Shown: positions 8,886 to 19,135, numbered from the stretch's first letter. The stretch: DNA of 64,000 bases from Arenibacter aquaticus (GCF_003957295.1 NZ_RQPJ01000002.1:868001-932000), one strand, 5' to 3'. The notes: generated from the sequence alone by a model not told the origin. Numbers and translations: made by a program.

Positions 8886-11213
8886 CTATTTTCCATTTAA
8901 GTTGTCTTTGGATAGGGAATAGGGTTTTGAACTCTCTTCCCTTCCCCTTTTCAGATTAGGTTCCGATTTCATAATTAGATCAAATTTACTGCCATTCATA
9001 ATATCTTCATAGGTGATATAAGTTTTGTTGTACATTTTTTTATTCCTCTGAATAGCATCAATATATATGTTTTCCTCAGAGTTCTCCTGGGCATTTATTT
9101 CAAAGATGGCCCCATTTCTCATATGCATTTTTACATTTTGAAACAATGGACTTCCAAAGGCGTATTGCCCGGTACCCGGAGTTACGGGATAAAACCCTGC
9201 CGCTGAGAACACATACCAGGCAGAAGTCTGCCCGTTGTCCTCATCCCCACAAAGACCATCAGGTGCTGAAGAATACAATTTATCCATAACATTGCGCACA
9301 TGCTTTTGTGTTTTCCAAGGTTGTCCTAACCAATTATACAAATAAATGGCATGTTGTATAGGCTGATTTCCATGTGCGTATTGTCCCATATCTGCCACCA
9401 ACATTTCTGTTATTTCGTGAATTTGTTGGCCGTAATACGACTCATTAAATGTTGGGGGAGTGGTAAATACGCTATCCAAGCGCGAACGCATTTTCTCTTC
9501 CCCTCCAAATTCATGGGCTAGGCCCAATGGATCGTGAAACACACACCAAGTCCAATGCCAAGCAGCACCTTCTGTAAAAGCATCGCCCCATTTATCCGGC
9601 GTATAGCTAGAAGCCCATGACCCATCTTTATTTCTGCCCCGCATAAATCCAATTTCCGGATCAAAAACATTCTTATAATTTAAAGAACGTTCCCTGAACA
9701 ACGCTATCTCCTTCTTTGGTTTTTTTAAAGCTTCTCCTAATTTTGCAATGCTCCAATCGGCAAAAGCATATTCCAGTGTTCTGGCGGCATTTTCATTTAC
9801 ACCAACATCATATGGTACATAACCCAACTCATTATAAAATTCAGCACCAAACCTACCTACCGAACTTAATGGGCCTTTACTTCTAGAATTCTTTACAACC
9901 GCCTCATACAACGTTTCTATATCATAACCCCTAATCCCCCTTAGATAAGCGTCAGCTATATTTATGGCCGAATTGGATCCTATCATACAATCCCTATGTC
10001 CTGGACTGGCCCATTCCGGTAACCATCCGCTTTCATTGTATGCATTTACCAAACCGTTCATAACATTACTCAAATAATCCGGGTACATAATGGTGAAGAA
10101 CGGAAATACTGCCCTAAAAGTGTCCCAAAAACCATTATCGGTAAACATATAACCAGGCAATACCTTTCCGTTATACGGGCTATAATGCACTATTTCTTTA
10201 TCGGCATTATATTCATAAAATTTTCTTGGAAACAATAGCACTCGATATAGTGCCGTATAAAAAGTCCTATATTGCTCCAAGGTGCCCCCGGAGACCTCCA
10301 TTCTACCAAGCTCCTTGTTCCAGGCAGCTGCGGCCTTAGCCTTTGTTTGGTCAAAAGAATCTTGCCCTATTTCGCGATCTAAATTTATTTGTGCCTGTTC
10401 TGGACTAATAAATGAAGATGCCACTTTGGCAATTAACGTCTCACCATCTTTGGTCTTAAACGTAATGGCTGCACCCACATGGTAACCCTCCGCTTTTTGC
10501 TCTTTGGACACTCTTGGTGAACTGTCTTTTCCTTCTTCTATTTCCCATGTAATCACCTCTTCGAAATCCTTATCAAAAACAATAACAAAATAATTATGAA
10601 AATTATCAGGGACTCCTCCACTATTGTTTCTACAGTAACCAATTATTTTTCGTTCACTTGGAATGACCTTTACCATAGACCCTTTAAAAAATCCATCAAC
10701 CAAAATGTGGGACCTTTCGGATTCTGGGAAAGTAAACCTGAATTGTGCTCCCCGGGTGGTAGGCGTAATTTCGGTAGTAACGTCATAATCGGCTAAATAA
10801 GCTCGATAATAATGTGGTTGGCTAATTTCCGCCTTATGTGAATACCATGATGCCCTATCGTCCTCATTAATCTTCAAATCCCCAGTCTCTGGGAAAAGTG
10901 AAAATGCCGCATAATCATTGATCCAAGGACTAGGCTGATGGGTCTGTTTAAAGCCTCTTATTTTAAGTGCATCATAGGTATACCCCCAACCGTCTCCCAT
11001 TTTTCCAGTCTGAGGAGTCCAAAAATTCATTCCCCATGGGGTAGCGATTGCAGGATAGGTATTACCATTGGATAGGGCGAACTCGGAATCCGAACCTACT
11101 AGAGGATTTACATACTCGACATAAGATATTAAGGTATCTTTTATTTTGGGTTGGGCAATGGCGGTAAATGAACTTATTATCACTAACGATAAAATCAATT
11201 TTCTTAACTTCAT
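8886..11213 (-). CDS. GH92 family exo-alpha-mannosidase
   Basis: Calcium-dependent inverting exo-alpha-mannosidases make up GH92; they trim mannose from N-glycans and mannans. This 775-residue protein has a signal peptide (SLVIISSFTAIA then Gln) and no lipobox, so it should be periplasmic. Family hallmarks are NGNTYPAIATPWGMNFWTP (49-67), GFKQTHQPSPWINDY, FWDTFRAVFPF, the proposed catalytic acid Glu548 in FTEGAAWHW and the acidic base motif GDEDNGQTSAWYVFSAAGF with Asp657 and Asp659. Which linkage (alpha-1,2, -1,3, -1,4 or -1,6) it cuts cannot be read from sequence. It is the last gene of the SusCD locus and is separated from the GxGYxYP gene by a strong terminator, so its expression may be lower or independent. 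Confidence 0.95.
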   Translation of the reverse strand: MKLRKLILSLVIISSFTAIAQPKIKDTLISYVEYVNPLVGSDSEFALSNGNTYPAIATPWGMNFWTPQTGKMGDGWGYTYDALKIRGFKQTHQPSPWINDYAAFSLFPETGDLKINEDDRASWYSHKAEISQPHYYRAYLADYDVTTEITPTTRGAQFRFTFPESERSHILVDGFFKGSMVKVIPSERKIIGYCRNNSGGVPDNFHNYFVIVFDKDFEEVITWEIEEGKDSSPRVSKEQKAEGYHVGAAITFKTKDGETLIAKVASSFISPEQAQINLDREIGQDSFDQTKAKAAAAWNKELGRMEVSGGTLEQYRTFYTALYRVLLFPRKFYEYNADKEIVHYSPYNGKVLPGYMFTDNGFWDTFRAVFPFFTIMYPDYLSNVMNGLVNAYNESGWLPEWASPGHRDCMIGSNSAINIADAYLRGIRGYDIETLYEAVVKNSRSKGPLSSVGRFGAEFYNELGYVPYDVGVNENAARTLEYAFADWSIAKLGEALKKPKKEIALFRERSLNYKNVFDPEIGFMRGRNKDGSWASSYTPDKWGDAFTEGAAWHWTWCVFHDPLGLAHEFGGEEKMRSRLDSVFTTPPTFNESYYGQQIHEITEMLVADMGQYAHGNQPIQHAIYLYNWLGQPWKTQKHVRNVMDKLYSSAPDGLCGDEDNGQTSAWYVFSAAGFYPVTPGTGQYAFGSPLFQNVKMHMRNGAIFEINAQENSEENIYIDAIQRNKKMYNKTYITYEDIMNGSKFDLIMKSEPNLKRGREESSKPYSLSKDNLNGK

Positions 11214-11277
11214 AATTTTCTGTTTTTAATATCCTTTGTTGATGCGTCCGAGTCAAAATATATTCTACTGTGATACT

Positions 11278-11312
11278 TAAAAAAGGGCAAAGAATAGACC
11301 ATTCTTTGCCCC
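11278..11312 (-). terminator. Strong terminator inside the SusCD locus, upstream of GH92
   Basis: Minus strand: GGGCAAAGAAT, a 5-nt loop and ATTCTTTGCCC form a perfect 11-bp stem followed by six T. It lies between the GxGYxYP stop and the GH92 start, so it should cut or attenuate the operon transcript before GH92. Confidence 0.85.
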
Positions 11313-11439
11313 TCAACTTAACTAACTATTAACTCAACTCTATTACTTTATTGCTTCTCACATACTAAGGGATTCTACCCCATTAAAGAATGGCATAATG
11401 AAGAAATATAGAATCCTTCTTGCATATCAGATAACAGTT

Positions 11440-13344
11440 TTAAAATACTTCCTTTAACCATTTAGTGGTTTGTTCAGGCCTGTAATGCATTCTTATACGC
11501 CAAATTAATTCCTCCACGTTAACGACCTTAAAGTTTTCGTCTAGCTTATCCGCATTGAGTTTTGCTGCTCCTGCTCCCACTATATTACTCCCGGAATTCT
11601 CGCTTAATTCATCGAGGGAATCCCCGATGTCCGTAAACTTGCTCCAGGCGTGAACTGACACTAGGCTAAATGGGTTATCCGACATTTCAGAATTTAATTT
11701 ATTGGCTATATATGTAGGAGTTCCTTCTCGCTCATTGTTGTGGTCTCCAAAATTCCATAAGGAATATTTAACGGTAACTACAGGAATATCATACCCCTTA
11801 CTATTTTTCACCCAAATAATATCACCCTCTCCCCCGGCATATGGAGAATATTGTACGGCTATAATACCTTCCAATTGATCGTTGGCATCCACATAGGCCT
11901 GGTAGGCCTCCTTCGACTGTGTAGACCGTACGTCTTTTGCAATCAAAGCCAGTACTTTAACCCGATGTTGACGCATATGGGAAGCCGTAGCTTCCGATAT
12001 GTATTTAAGATTCTCTAACCTATTTGCCGATTCACCAAGGTTGTCGGCATATGTGTAACCGCCCCCAAAAGTTTGCACCAATGATGTTTTTGATGCTTGC
12101 CCTTCAAAAAGAGACTGCATCATGGCAGGTGCCATCATGGAAAGATTATCTACCGGCAGACCAAACGACATTTTCATATCACTTGCCTCAGGATGGGTAT
12201 AATAATCAGACCCATCAAATCCATTCATCATCCATTGAATGTTGTCGCCATCAGACAGATAATAGGAAACATACTTCTTACCTTCCTCCTCAAAATCTAT
12301 AAATTGTGGATTCAATACCTTAGCCATTCCAGCTTGACGTTCTTTATATAAAATCGATGTTAAACTCGTATTGTACGACCAGTCTGAGGGGACCATGATA
12401 TTACCACTTTGGGATACCTTGTCTACAAACTGATCCTCTCCCACTCCTTGCTCCCAACCATACACGGGTGAATTTGGCTCCAGCCAATTCAATACTTCTT
12501 CGAATAGTGCCACATTCTGACCTGCGGACGGATTATTGAATTCTTTATTTAAGTTGATTACGAACAAATTGTTTTTTATGGCAAATTCCCGTAATTCTCC
12601 TGTTTGTACAGGCATAACGACCAATGCTTTGTTGTTGCATTTATCCTTGAATTCATTCCATGCATCTTGGGTTGTTTTAGTGGTGGCGTCATAGGTCATT
12701 TCATAACCTGCTTCTTCATAATATTCCTTGTCCCTTACATCCACTATGATGGAATTGTGGACATGGGAAGCTATAGAGGCTACAATATTGCTTTCAGGGT
12801 TGTTTTCCACATCGGTTAGAACATATCCGTCGAATAAATCCTTCAATTGCAATGCTACTCCATTATCCGGACCATAATCATTACGAGCCAATTCAAGACC
12901 ACTTTGCATGCCTTGCTCTTTGATTCCCATATTTTCCAAGGCCTGTTTGGATACTTTATAGGATTCCTTTCCACTGTGGTCATGTAACCATACCCCCACT
13001 TCACTTTTTCCTTGCTCTACAGCCCTATTGGTCAAACCTGCCAAGGATTGACATAATAAATGGTATTGCAAACCCCTTATTTTTTCCGTCTGTCCCAGTT
13101 CATTTCTACTTCCAACAGGGATTACTTCTACGCAATTCCAATATTTTTTGGGTTTAACGCGCATTTCTGGATGCCAGTATTGTCCCTCATCCTTAAATGG
13201 GTCATATTGCTCCAGATAAAGGCTAGCCTCTTCCTCTTCATTCTGATAGTCCATGGGGTTAGGTGATTCATAATTATCGCAACCTGTGAATGATAAGGTT
13301 GACATGAATAAGAATATCAATATATTGTTCATTGTATTTTTCAT
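11440..13344 (-). CDS. GxGYxYP-family surface/periplasmic lipoprotein, putative glycoside hydrolase
   Basis: A 634-residue lipoprotein (lipobox LSFTGC, Cys22, followed by acidic D-N-Y-E) of the GxGYxYP group, which is repeatedly found in Bacteroidota glycan loci and is thought to be enzymatic but lacks an agreed activity that I know of. Characteristic parts are KIRGLQYHLLCQSLAGLTNR near the N-terminus, YYLSDGDNIQW (361-371) and the name-giving segment FGGGYTYADN (426-435). The final Pro of GxGYxYP is Ala here. The acidic SDGD and the Gly/Tyr loop are the likely active-site elements. It follows SusD with a 19-bp gap and so is in the same transcript; the terminator after it marks the end of the tight operon. 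Confidence 0.85.
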   Translation of the reverse strand: MKNTMNNILIFLFMSTLSFTGCDNYESPNPMDYQNEEEEASLYLEQYDPFKDEGQYWHPEMRVKPKKYWNCVEVIPVGSRNELGQTEKIRGLQYHLLCQSLAGLTNRAVEQGKSEVGVWLHDHSGKESYKVSKQALENMGIKEQGMQSGLELARNDYGPDNGVALQLKDLFDGYVLTDVENNPESNIVASIASHVHNSIIVDVRDKEYYEEAGYEMTYDATTKTTQDAWNEFKDKCNNKALVVMPVQTGELREFAIKNNLFVINLNKEFNNPSAGQNVALFEEVLNWLEPNSPVYGWEQGVGEDQFVDKVSQSGNIMVPSDWSYNTSLTSILYKERQAGMAKVLNPQFIDFEEEGKKYVSYYLSDGDNIQWMMNGFDGSDYYTHPEASDMKMSFGLPVDNLSMMAPAMMQSLFEGQASKTSLVQTFGGGYTYADNLGESANRLENLKYISEATASHMRQHRVKVLALIAKDVRSTQSKEAYQAYVDANDQLEGIIAVQYSPYAGGEGDIIWVKNSKGYDIPVVTVKYSLWNFGDHNNEREGTPTYIANKLNSEMSDNPFSLVSVHAWSKFTDIGDSLDELSENSGSNIVGAGAAKLNADKLDENFKVVNVEELIWRIRMHYRPEQTTKWLKEVF

Positions 13345-13363
13345 TTTTTATGTCTTATATCAA

Positions 13364-15013
13364 TTAGTATCCTGTATTTTGAGTAAGTCCATCTACTTTA
13401 TTAATCTCATCTTGTGGAATAGGACGCAGAAGGTGCATATTACCAATATTGTTATATTTAGTAACGAAAAGATTGTATTCTTTAGCCCTATCTATCAATT
13501 TACCGGTACGTTTTAAATCGAACCAACGATCATGCTCTCCTAGTAATTCCCTAGCTCGTTCATCCAATATAAAATCCAGATCTACAGTTGATACTTCCAT
13601 GTTGTCCCTTTCCGAAGGTGTTACAGCAGCCCGTCTTCTTAAAGTATTTATCCGGTTAAGGGCCATATCAAAATTTCCTGCTCCCAAATTAGCTTCGGAG
13701 CTTAATAAATAAGTGTCCGACAACCTAAAGATTACATCTTCCCTGGAACCCGGGCCACCCCATTCAATTTGAGTATCCTTAAACTTTTTTATGATCGGCA
13801 TCCTATCCAAAGCTGTAGTAAGAATCGGTAATGCTGTGGACTGAGGGTACCATTTGTAATCACCTTCTTCTTTGAAAGCATAATAGTTTATAGCGTCATT
13901 AGTGTTCCCGGAATCATCATTCCAGCGAGGGAAGTAGATACCTAATTTGCCAAAATCATCACTATTTGGATTATTCACGTAAAACTCCCTTTGAAAAGTG
14001 GCATCATAACGGGAATCAACATAAGGGTTCTCAAATAATTCATGTACCCTTGGGTTTATCCAATAGCCACGACTCATTGCGCTATAATCGGACTGGACTC
14101 GGTCAAATAAATCCGGCTCAAGTGCTACAATATTAAATCCAAATAGCGATTGTTGTGGGTTACCTCCACCAATATAATTTCTATCATTCCCATATTGTAT
14201 GGCCCATATCACCTCGGAATTGTTCTGATTGTTTTCGTCATAGACACTTGTATAGGAATCCAACAACTCATAAGGAGATTCTGGATCATCAATAATTCGA
14301 TCCAATTGCTCGGCAGCCAGTTCAAAATCCAAGGGATTGGCAAAAGGCTTATAGGCACGGGTCAAATAAACTTTCCCCAATAACTGAATAGCCGCAGCTT
14401 TTCCAAGCCTTCCAGGTTCCTCTACATCCCAAGAAAGCAAATCTACCACTTCAGAAAGCTCATTCACCATAAAACTATATACTTCGGCTTCGGAAGTCCT
14501 TTCCACCTCTGTAATTACAGTGGTCTGCTCAGTGGTATATAGAGGCACCGGTCCAAAGGTCTCCACCAAATAATAATAGGCCAGTGTCCTTAAAATCCTG
14601 CCTTGTCCCGTTATTTCATTAAATTCCTCCAAGGTCATTCCCTCAGTACCCAAACTGGTTCGGGAAAGTAAAATATTAGCCTCCTGAACAATCTTAAATA
14701 AATTGTTCCAATATGGCCCAACTACTCCTGCAGTAGAGTTAAAGGAGGGATCGTATCCATTGAACATTCTTTCATTGGGACTTTCCGTAATGGCCATGTA
14801 AAGATCAGTGCCGTAATATTGAAGTTCGCCTGTATTGAATACAGAACGATATTTGGAATACATATCTACCAAAAGTTTTTCCTGGCCAGATTTGGTGTTG
14901 TAGAAATCATCTGTTATGGCCGAAGGATTGTCAATATCCAAATTATCGGAACAATTGACCAAGAAAAATACCGATACTGTGAGAAAAACGAGTTGACTTA
15001 TATTTTTTATCAT
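13364..15013 (-). CDS. SusD/RagB-family glycan-binding lipoprotein
   Basis: Surface lipoprotein that lids the SusC channel and binds oligosaccharide. The 549 residues begin with a lipoprotein signal (FFLVNC, Cys21, then S-D-N-L-D, the acidic context seen in surface-exposed flavobacterial lipoproteins). Family features are the N-terminal SusD-like helical region with RILRTLAYYYLVETFGPVPL, the TPR-type helices (AAAIQLLGKVYLTRAYKP), and the C-terminal part DTYLLSSEANLGAGN, LNRINTLRRRAAV, LDFILDERARELLGEHDRW and LRPIPQDEINKVDGLTQN. It starts 12 bp after the SusC stop. The ligand is inferred as a mannose-containing glycan only from the GH92 neighbour. Confidence 0.96.
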   Translation of the reverse strand: MIKNISQLVFLTVSVFFLVNCSDNLDIDNPSAITDDFYNTKSGQEKLLVDMYSKYRSVFNTGELQYYGTDLYMAITESPNERMFNGYDPSFNSTAGVVGPYWNNLFKIVQEANILLSRTSLGTEGMTLEEFNEITGQGRILRTLAYYYLVETFGPVPLYTTEQTTVITEVERTSEAEVYSFMVNELSEVVDLLSWDVEEPGRLGKAAAIQLLGKVYLTRAYKPFANPLDFELAAEQLDRIIDDPESPYELLDSYTSVYDENNQNNSEVIWAIQYGNDRNYIGGGNPQQSLFGFNIVALEPDLFDRVQSDYSAMSRGYWINPRVHELFENPYVDSRYDATFQREFYVNNPNSDDFGKLGIYFPRWNDDSGNTNDAINYYAFKEEGDYKWYPQSTALPILTTALDRMPIIKKFKDTQIEWGGPGSREDVIFRLSDTYLLSSEANLGAGNFDMALNRINTLRRRAAVTPSERDNMEVSTVDLDFILDERARELLGEHDRWFDLKRTGKLIDRAKEYNLFVTKYNNIGNMHLLRPIPQDEINKVDGLTQNTGY

Positions 15014-15025
15014 ATCTGAATTCGA

Positions 15026-18000
15026 TTAAAAGTTTAGGTTAACACCAAGAGTAAAAGTCATTGGAAACAATGAAAGCTGGGTATTTAAATCTTCTCCTAT
15101 TATTTCGGGATCGGAGCCAATGTAGTCCGAAAAGGTAAAAGGGTTTTGTACAGATCCGTAAATCCTAGAATTGTTAAGCCCTAAAAATTTATTCATTTTA
15201 TCATTTAAGGAATATCCCAAGGTTATGTTCTGAATCTTTACAAATGTTCCTGAAACCTGACCTAATACTTGTGTGTTGTATGATTGGGCTCCCACTTCTT
15301 GATAGTCGTTACTTTGATTATCAGGGGTCCAATAATTAACATCGGCCTTGTTCCAATGCTCGTTATCCCAGGCGGTGAAGGTATAGGCAAAACTATCATT
15401 ATACAGACCTCCGATCCGTGCGTACATATCAAACGATAAATCAATATTCTTATAAGAAAACGTATTTACCATACCGGCCATCCAATCTGGGTTGGGTGAT
15501 CCTACGATTTGATAGTCTTGTTGGTCCAAGTTATAATCACCATTTACGTCTTCTACCTTAATATGCCCAACGCTCTGACCATATAAGGCGGCCTCTTCCG
15601 CCTCAGCTTCCTGCCATATTCCGATTTGTTTTAAGTCGTATATTACATTTATAGGTTGGCCTATAAACCATCGGTTGCCCAAATCATTCTTTTTGTCCCC
15701 GTAAAGATCCTTTATTTTATTCCTATTCAAGGAAAATGAAAATTTACTTTTCCAATAAAAATCCTGATTAGAAATATTAACTGTATTCAGTCCTATCTCT
15801 AGTCCTTTATTAGTAGTGGTCCCAATATTTTCATAAATAGAATTAAACCCGTTTACTGAACCAACGGCCTTGTTAAAAATTAAATCATTGGTAGTGCGGC
15901 TATAGACATCGATGCTTCCGGAAATTCGGTTATTAAAAAATCCAAAATCCAAACCTATATTATGTTCAGATGTCATTTCCCATTTCAGATCGTCATTGCC
16001 TTTAGCCCCACCAAGTCCAAATCCGTTAGTACCGCTATCTCCGAAGGTATATCGAGAGAGATCTAATTTGGTCCAAGTTATATCATGTCCAATGTTATTG
16101 TTGCCGCTCCTTCCATAACTGATACGCAGTTTTAAAGAATTTATGGCGTCAAAATCCTTCAAAAACCTCTCATTTTTGATTTGCCATCCAAATGCCAGAG
16201 AAGGCATAAAGCCCCACTGATTTCCTTCTTTAAGACGCGAGGTTCCATCATAGCGCCCAGTAAAGGTCAAAATATACTTATCCCACATAGAGTAATTGGC
16301 TCGAAGCATATATGAATTAAGTGCTGATTCCCAGTAATAACTACTCACATCACGAATCTCATCGGCAGTTTGAATAGCGTGCCAATCAGAGTCATAAGGT
16401 AATCCATCACCTCTCATTGCAGATCCTTGGTGAGTATCTTTTTGAATACTGAACAAGCCAATAACATCCAAACGATGATCGTTATAAAATTCCTTTTTGT
16501 AGGTAAGAATGTTATCCCAAACTAAATTCCTATTTCTAGCTTCTCTGCGATAGGCCTCACTTTCATTGACACCACTTTTTTGCTGGGTAAAAGTCCCAAT
16601 CCATTCCCCAAAAAGATCCGTATCAAACTGGTAAGCTAACTGGGATTTTAAGGAAAGACCTTTCATCGGCTTAATTTCCACGAATCCGGAAAAATTGGCA
16701 AAAAAAGCCTCCGTTTCCCGGATGTTATTCTCATTCTGAATAAAAGGATTTATTTTACTGGATGTGGGTTGGACTATGAAGGCATATTCACCATTCTCAT
16801 CGTACGGACTAACAATTGGGGGAAGAAAGTAGGCATTTATTAAGGTCTCCGCCGCCCCATGGTTGGTATTATTATTCGAAATATAAGAAGTTAATCCTGT
16901 CGTAATTTTATCTGAAAACCGGTGTTCCAATCCAATATTTGCTGTAATTCGATCAAAGCCTTCTTTTCCTACCATTCCTTCATCCTTTATATATCCTAAA
17001 CCAAACGAATAGGAAGAATTCTCATTTCCGCCACTTGAATAAATACTATGGTTTGTAACTAAACTATTATCAGAAACCTCACGCAGCCAATCATAATATT
17101 CGCCATTTCGTATACGTCTTTTTTCGTCTTCAGTTAAAAAGTCTGACCTAGATAAAGAAGCATCTCCATATTTCTTTTTCCACAAAGCAACCCTATAATC
17201 CACATATTCCAATCCGTTGCCTTTATTTCCCAACATATCTGGGATACGCGTAGGGGTTTTTATCCCGACCGAACCACTATACTCTATTGATAATCCTTTC
17301 TTTTTATTAGCTCCTTTGGTAGTGACAATTACGACCCCATTGGCCCCTCGAGAACCATAAATAGCCGTTGAGGAGGCATCCTTTAATACATCAATTGATT
17401 GAATATCGTTGGGGCTTAAGTATTTAAGACCAGAATATGAAGGTATTCCATCTACCACATATAAAGGTTCATTGGAAGAATTGATAGAGTTCATCCCCCT
17501 TATTTGAATGCTCATATCGGCACCTGGCCTATTGGAGGACTTGGTAACCAAAACACCACTTACTTTACCATTCAAAGTCTCTGTAACATTGGTATTGTTT
17601 ACTCTCACCAAATCACTTGAAGATATAGTTTCTATAGAACCTGTTAGATCCTTTTTTTCTACAGAACCATATCCTATAACCACTACATTTTCCAATACCT
17701 CTTCATCATTTTGCATAACAATGGACAAGTAAGTCTCTTCTGTGATGACCCTCTTTTGGGTGACCATCCCAATAAAAGAAATTGAAAGTACATTTCCCTT
17801 CGGAACGCTAATACTGAATTTGCCATCAAAATCCGTCACTACCCCTTTTCGAATGTTCTCAATAACAACATTTGCACCTGGAATGGGAAATCCCTCTTGG
17901 TCCTCCACCAATCCAGTTACTTGAACCTCGGTATTCTGATTTTGTGACCGGAGTTGTCCTGTGAACAGCAATAAAATTGTTACCGTCACCACCAACATCA

Positions 18001-18031
18001 ATTGTGTTGTGTAATTCTTATTTTTTTTCAT
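15026..18031 (-). CDS. SusC/RagA-family TonB-dependent glycan transporter
   Basis: Outer-membrane TonB-dependent channel of 1001 residues, partner of the SusD next to it. After a signal peptide there is a carboxypeptidase-regulatory-like sandwich (VQVTGLVEDQEGFPIPGANV ... ISFIGMVTQKRVI, about 35-110), the plug with IGYGSVEKKDLTGS, NTNVTETLNGKVSGVLV, IQIRGMNSI, PLYVVDGIP, and STAIYGSRGANGVVIVTTK, then the 22-strand barrel, which ends in FPMTFTLGVNLNF with the usual terminal Phe. There is no N-terminal STN (secretin/TonB short) domain, so it is not a sigma/anti-sigma signal transducer; control must come from elsewhere, fitting the membrane regulator at the end of the locus. Confidence 0.97.
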   Translation of the reverse strand: MKKNKNYTTQLMLVVTVTILLLFTGQLRSQNQNTEVQVTGLVEDQEGFPIPGANVVIENIRKGVVTDFDGKFSISVPKGNVLSISFIGMVTQKRVITEETYLSIVMQNDEEVLENVVVIGYGSVEKKDLTGSIETISSSDLVRVNNTNVTETLNGKVSGVLVTKSSNRPGADMSIQIRGMNSINSSNEPLYVVDGIPSYSGLKYLSPNDIQSIDVLKDASSTAIYGSRGANGVVIVTTKGANKKKGLSIEYSGSVGIKTPTRIPDMLGNKGNGLEYVDYRVALWKKKYGDASLSRSDFLTEDEKRRIRNGEYYDWLREVSDNSLVTNHSIYSSGGNENSSYSFGLGYIKDEGMVGKEGFDRITANIGLEHRFSDKITTGLTSYISNNNTNHGAAETLINAYFLPPIVSPYDENGEYAFIVQPTSSKINPFIQNENNIRETEAFFANFSGFVEIKPMKGLSLKSQLAYQFDTDLFGEWIGTFTQQKSGVNESEAYRREARNRNLVWDNILTYKKEFYNDHRLDVIGLFSIQKDTHQGSAMRGDGLPYDSDWHAIQTADEIRDVSSYYWESALNSYMLRANYSMWDKYILTFTGRYDGTSRLKEGNQWGFMPSLAFGWQIKNERFLKDFDAINSLKLRISYGRSGNNNIGHDITWTKLDLSRYTFGDSGTNGFGLGGAKGNDDLKWEMTSEHNIGLDFGFFNNRISGSIDVYSRTTNDLIFNKAVGSVNGFNSIYENIGTTTNKGLEIGLNTVNISNQDFYWKSKFSFSLNRNKIKDLYGDKKNDLGNRWFIGQPINVIYDLKQIGIWQEAEAEEAALYGQSVGHIKVEDVNGDYNLDQQDYQIVGSPNPDWMAGMVNTFSYKNIDLSFDMYARIGGLYNDSFAYTFTAWDNEHWNKADVNYWTPDNQSNDYQEVGAQSYNTQVLGQVSGTFVKIQNITLGYSLNDKMNKFLGLNNSRIYGSVQNPFTFSDYIGSDPEIIGEDLNTQLSLFPMTFTLGVNLNF

Positions 18032-18061
18032 AATTAAATACGCGTTTAATATTCGTAAGGG

Positions 18062-19135
18062 TTAGTCATTTAGTGGCATCCATTTATAGCTACCCACAAT
18101 CTTTGCGGTGTGATTTCCTGTTTTGTCCAATATATTTTGATCGTCTTCCGGCACTTGAGTGAAATCCCATGCACACTCCAAATCCGTTTCAGAACCTGAT
18201 ACATCCGAATTCATAAGTACTTTGATATCTTCCAATGATTTTGCTGTATTCCAAAAGCGAAATTTTTTAATATAACCAGTCATGGTCCTACCTCGGTCTG
18301 TAGGTTCCTGAAAGGCCCACATATTATAGTTCTTAGTATTTGGCTGGTACGATTGTAGTTCACCGGCACCATTAAAAATGTCGTTAGTTTTACTAAAGAA
18401 AAGGTCTCCATTTAAATACATCTTAAGCTGGCCTTCCGCTAAACTGGCATCATAAACCATCACAAGGTGATTCCATTCCCCATAATTTTGTGGGTACTTA
18501 CTTCCAAATTCCAATACCCGTGACTCTTGTGGGCCCATTCCAATTGTAGCACGTAAGTTGTCTCCCAAAAAATTGATCATCCAACCTTCTATCGGCTGGG
18601 TACTACCATCAAAAGTTGCTATAAAATCACCTATACCACTTTCAAAAAATCCTTTATCATATTTCAGCCATGCCTCTACAGAAAAAGCATCGTCTCCTCC
18701 AAATGCCGGGTCGGCCCCAAACTCAACACGTCCTTTACCATCAATACCAAATACTATAAGCTCTGCAGGTTCGCCAGGGGGTAAAGTAAATTGAAGTGAA
18801 TTTTCGAACTCCGTGATTGCCTTCTCAGCTTGTATACAATAATTATCGGCTTCATATTGTAATGTAAATTGGCCAGCCAGTCCTTTTGAATACCCAAACT
18901 GAAGTTTTTCAATTTCTTGTTGAAGTGCAATGGCATTTTCTTCTGGATAACTTCCGTCTTCATCACCTATAGTTGCGTTTTCTAAAAGTGACTCCATGGT
19001 TTCCAAATTGGTGTCAAGACAATTCATACTAATTTCCCTTGGTTCTGTGTTAACTTCATCCTCGCAAGAATGAAAAACAAGCGAACAACAATACAAGGCG
19101 AATAATAAATTCCATTTTCTTTTCATATTTTTCAT
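18062..19135 (-). CDS. LamG-domain surface lipoprotein (putative glycan-binding protein)
   Basis: First gene of the glycan operon. The 357 residues start with a lipoprotein signal (SLVFHSC, Cys24, followed by E-D-E, favouring surface exposure). A short helical region (about 35-125) is followed by a concanavalin/LamG-type jelly roll (about 140-345): FSVEAWLKYD, GWMINFLGDNLRATIG, EWNHLVMVYDASLAEGQLKM, YLNGDLFFS and GYIKKFRFWNTAKSLEDI. This is the arrangement expected of an accessory surface glycan-binding protein rather than an enzyme. A second in-frame ATG (MKRKWNLL) 9 nt downstream is an alternative start. The regulator at the other end of the locus also carries a LamG-like domain, so both may see the same ligand. 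Confidence 0.8.
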   Translation of the reverse strand: MKNMKRKWNLLFALYCCSLVFHSCEDEVNTEPREISMNCLDTNLETMESLLENATIGDEDGSYPEENAIALQQEIEKLQFGYSKGLAGQFTLQYEADNYCIQAEKAITEFENSLQFTLPPGEPAELIVFGIDGKGRVEFGADPAFGGDDAFSVEAWLKYDKGFFESGIGDFIATFDGSTQPIEGWMINFLGDNLRATIGMGPQESRVLEFGSKYPQNYGEWNHLVMVYDASLAEGQLKMYLNGDLFFSKTNDIFNGAGELQSYQPNTKNYNMWAFQEPTDRGRTMTGYIKKFRFWNTAKSLEDIKVLMNSDVSGSETDLECAWDFTQVPEDDQNILDKTGNHTAKIVGSYKWMPLND

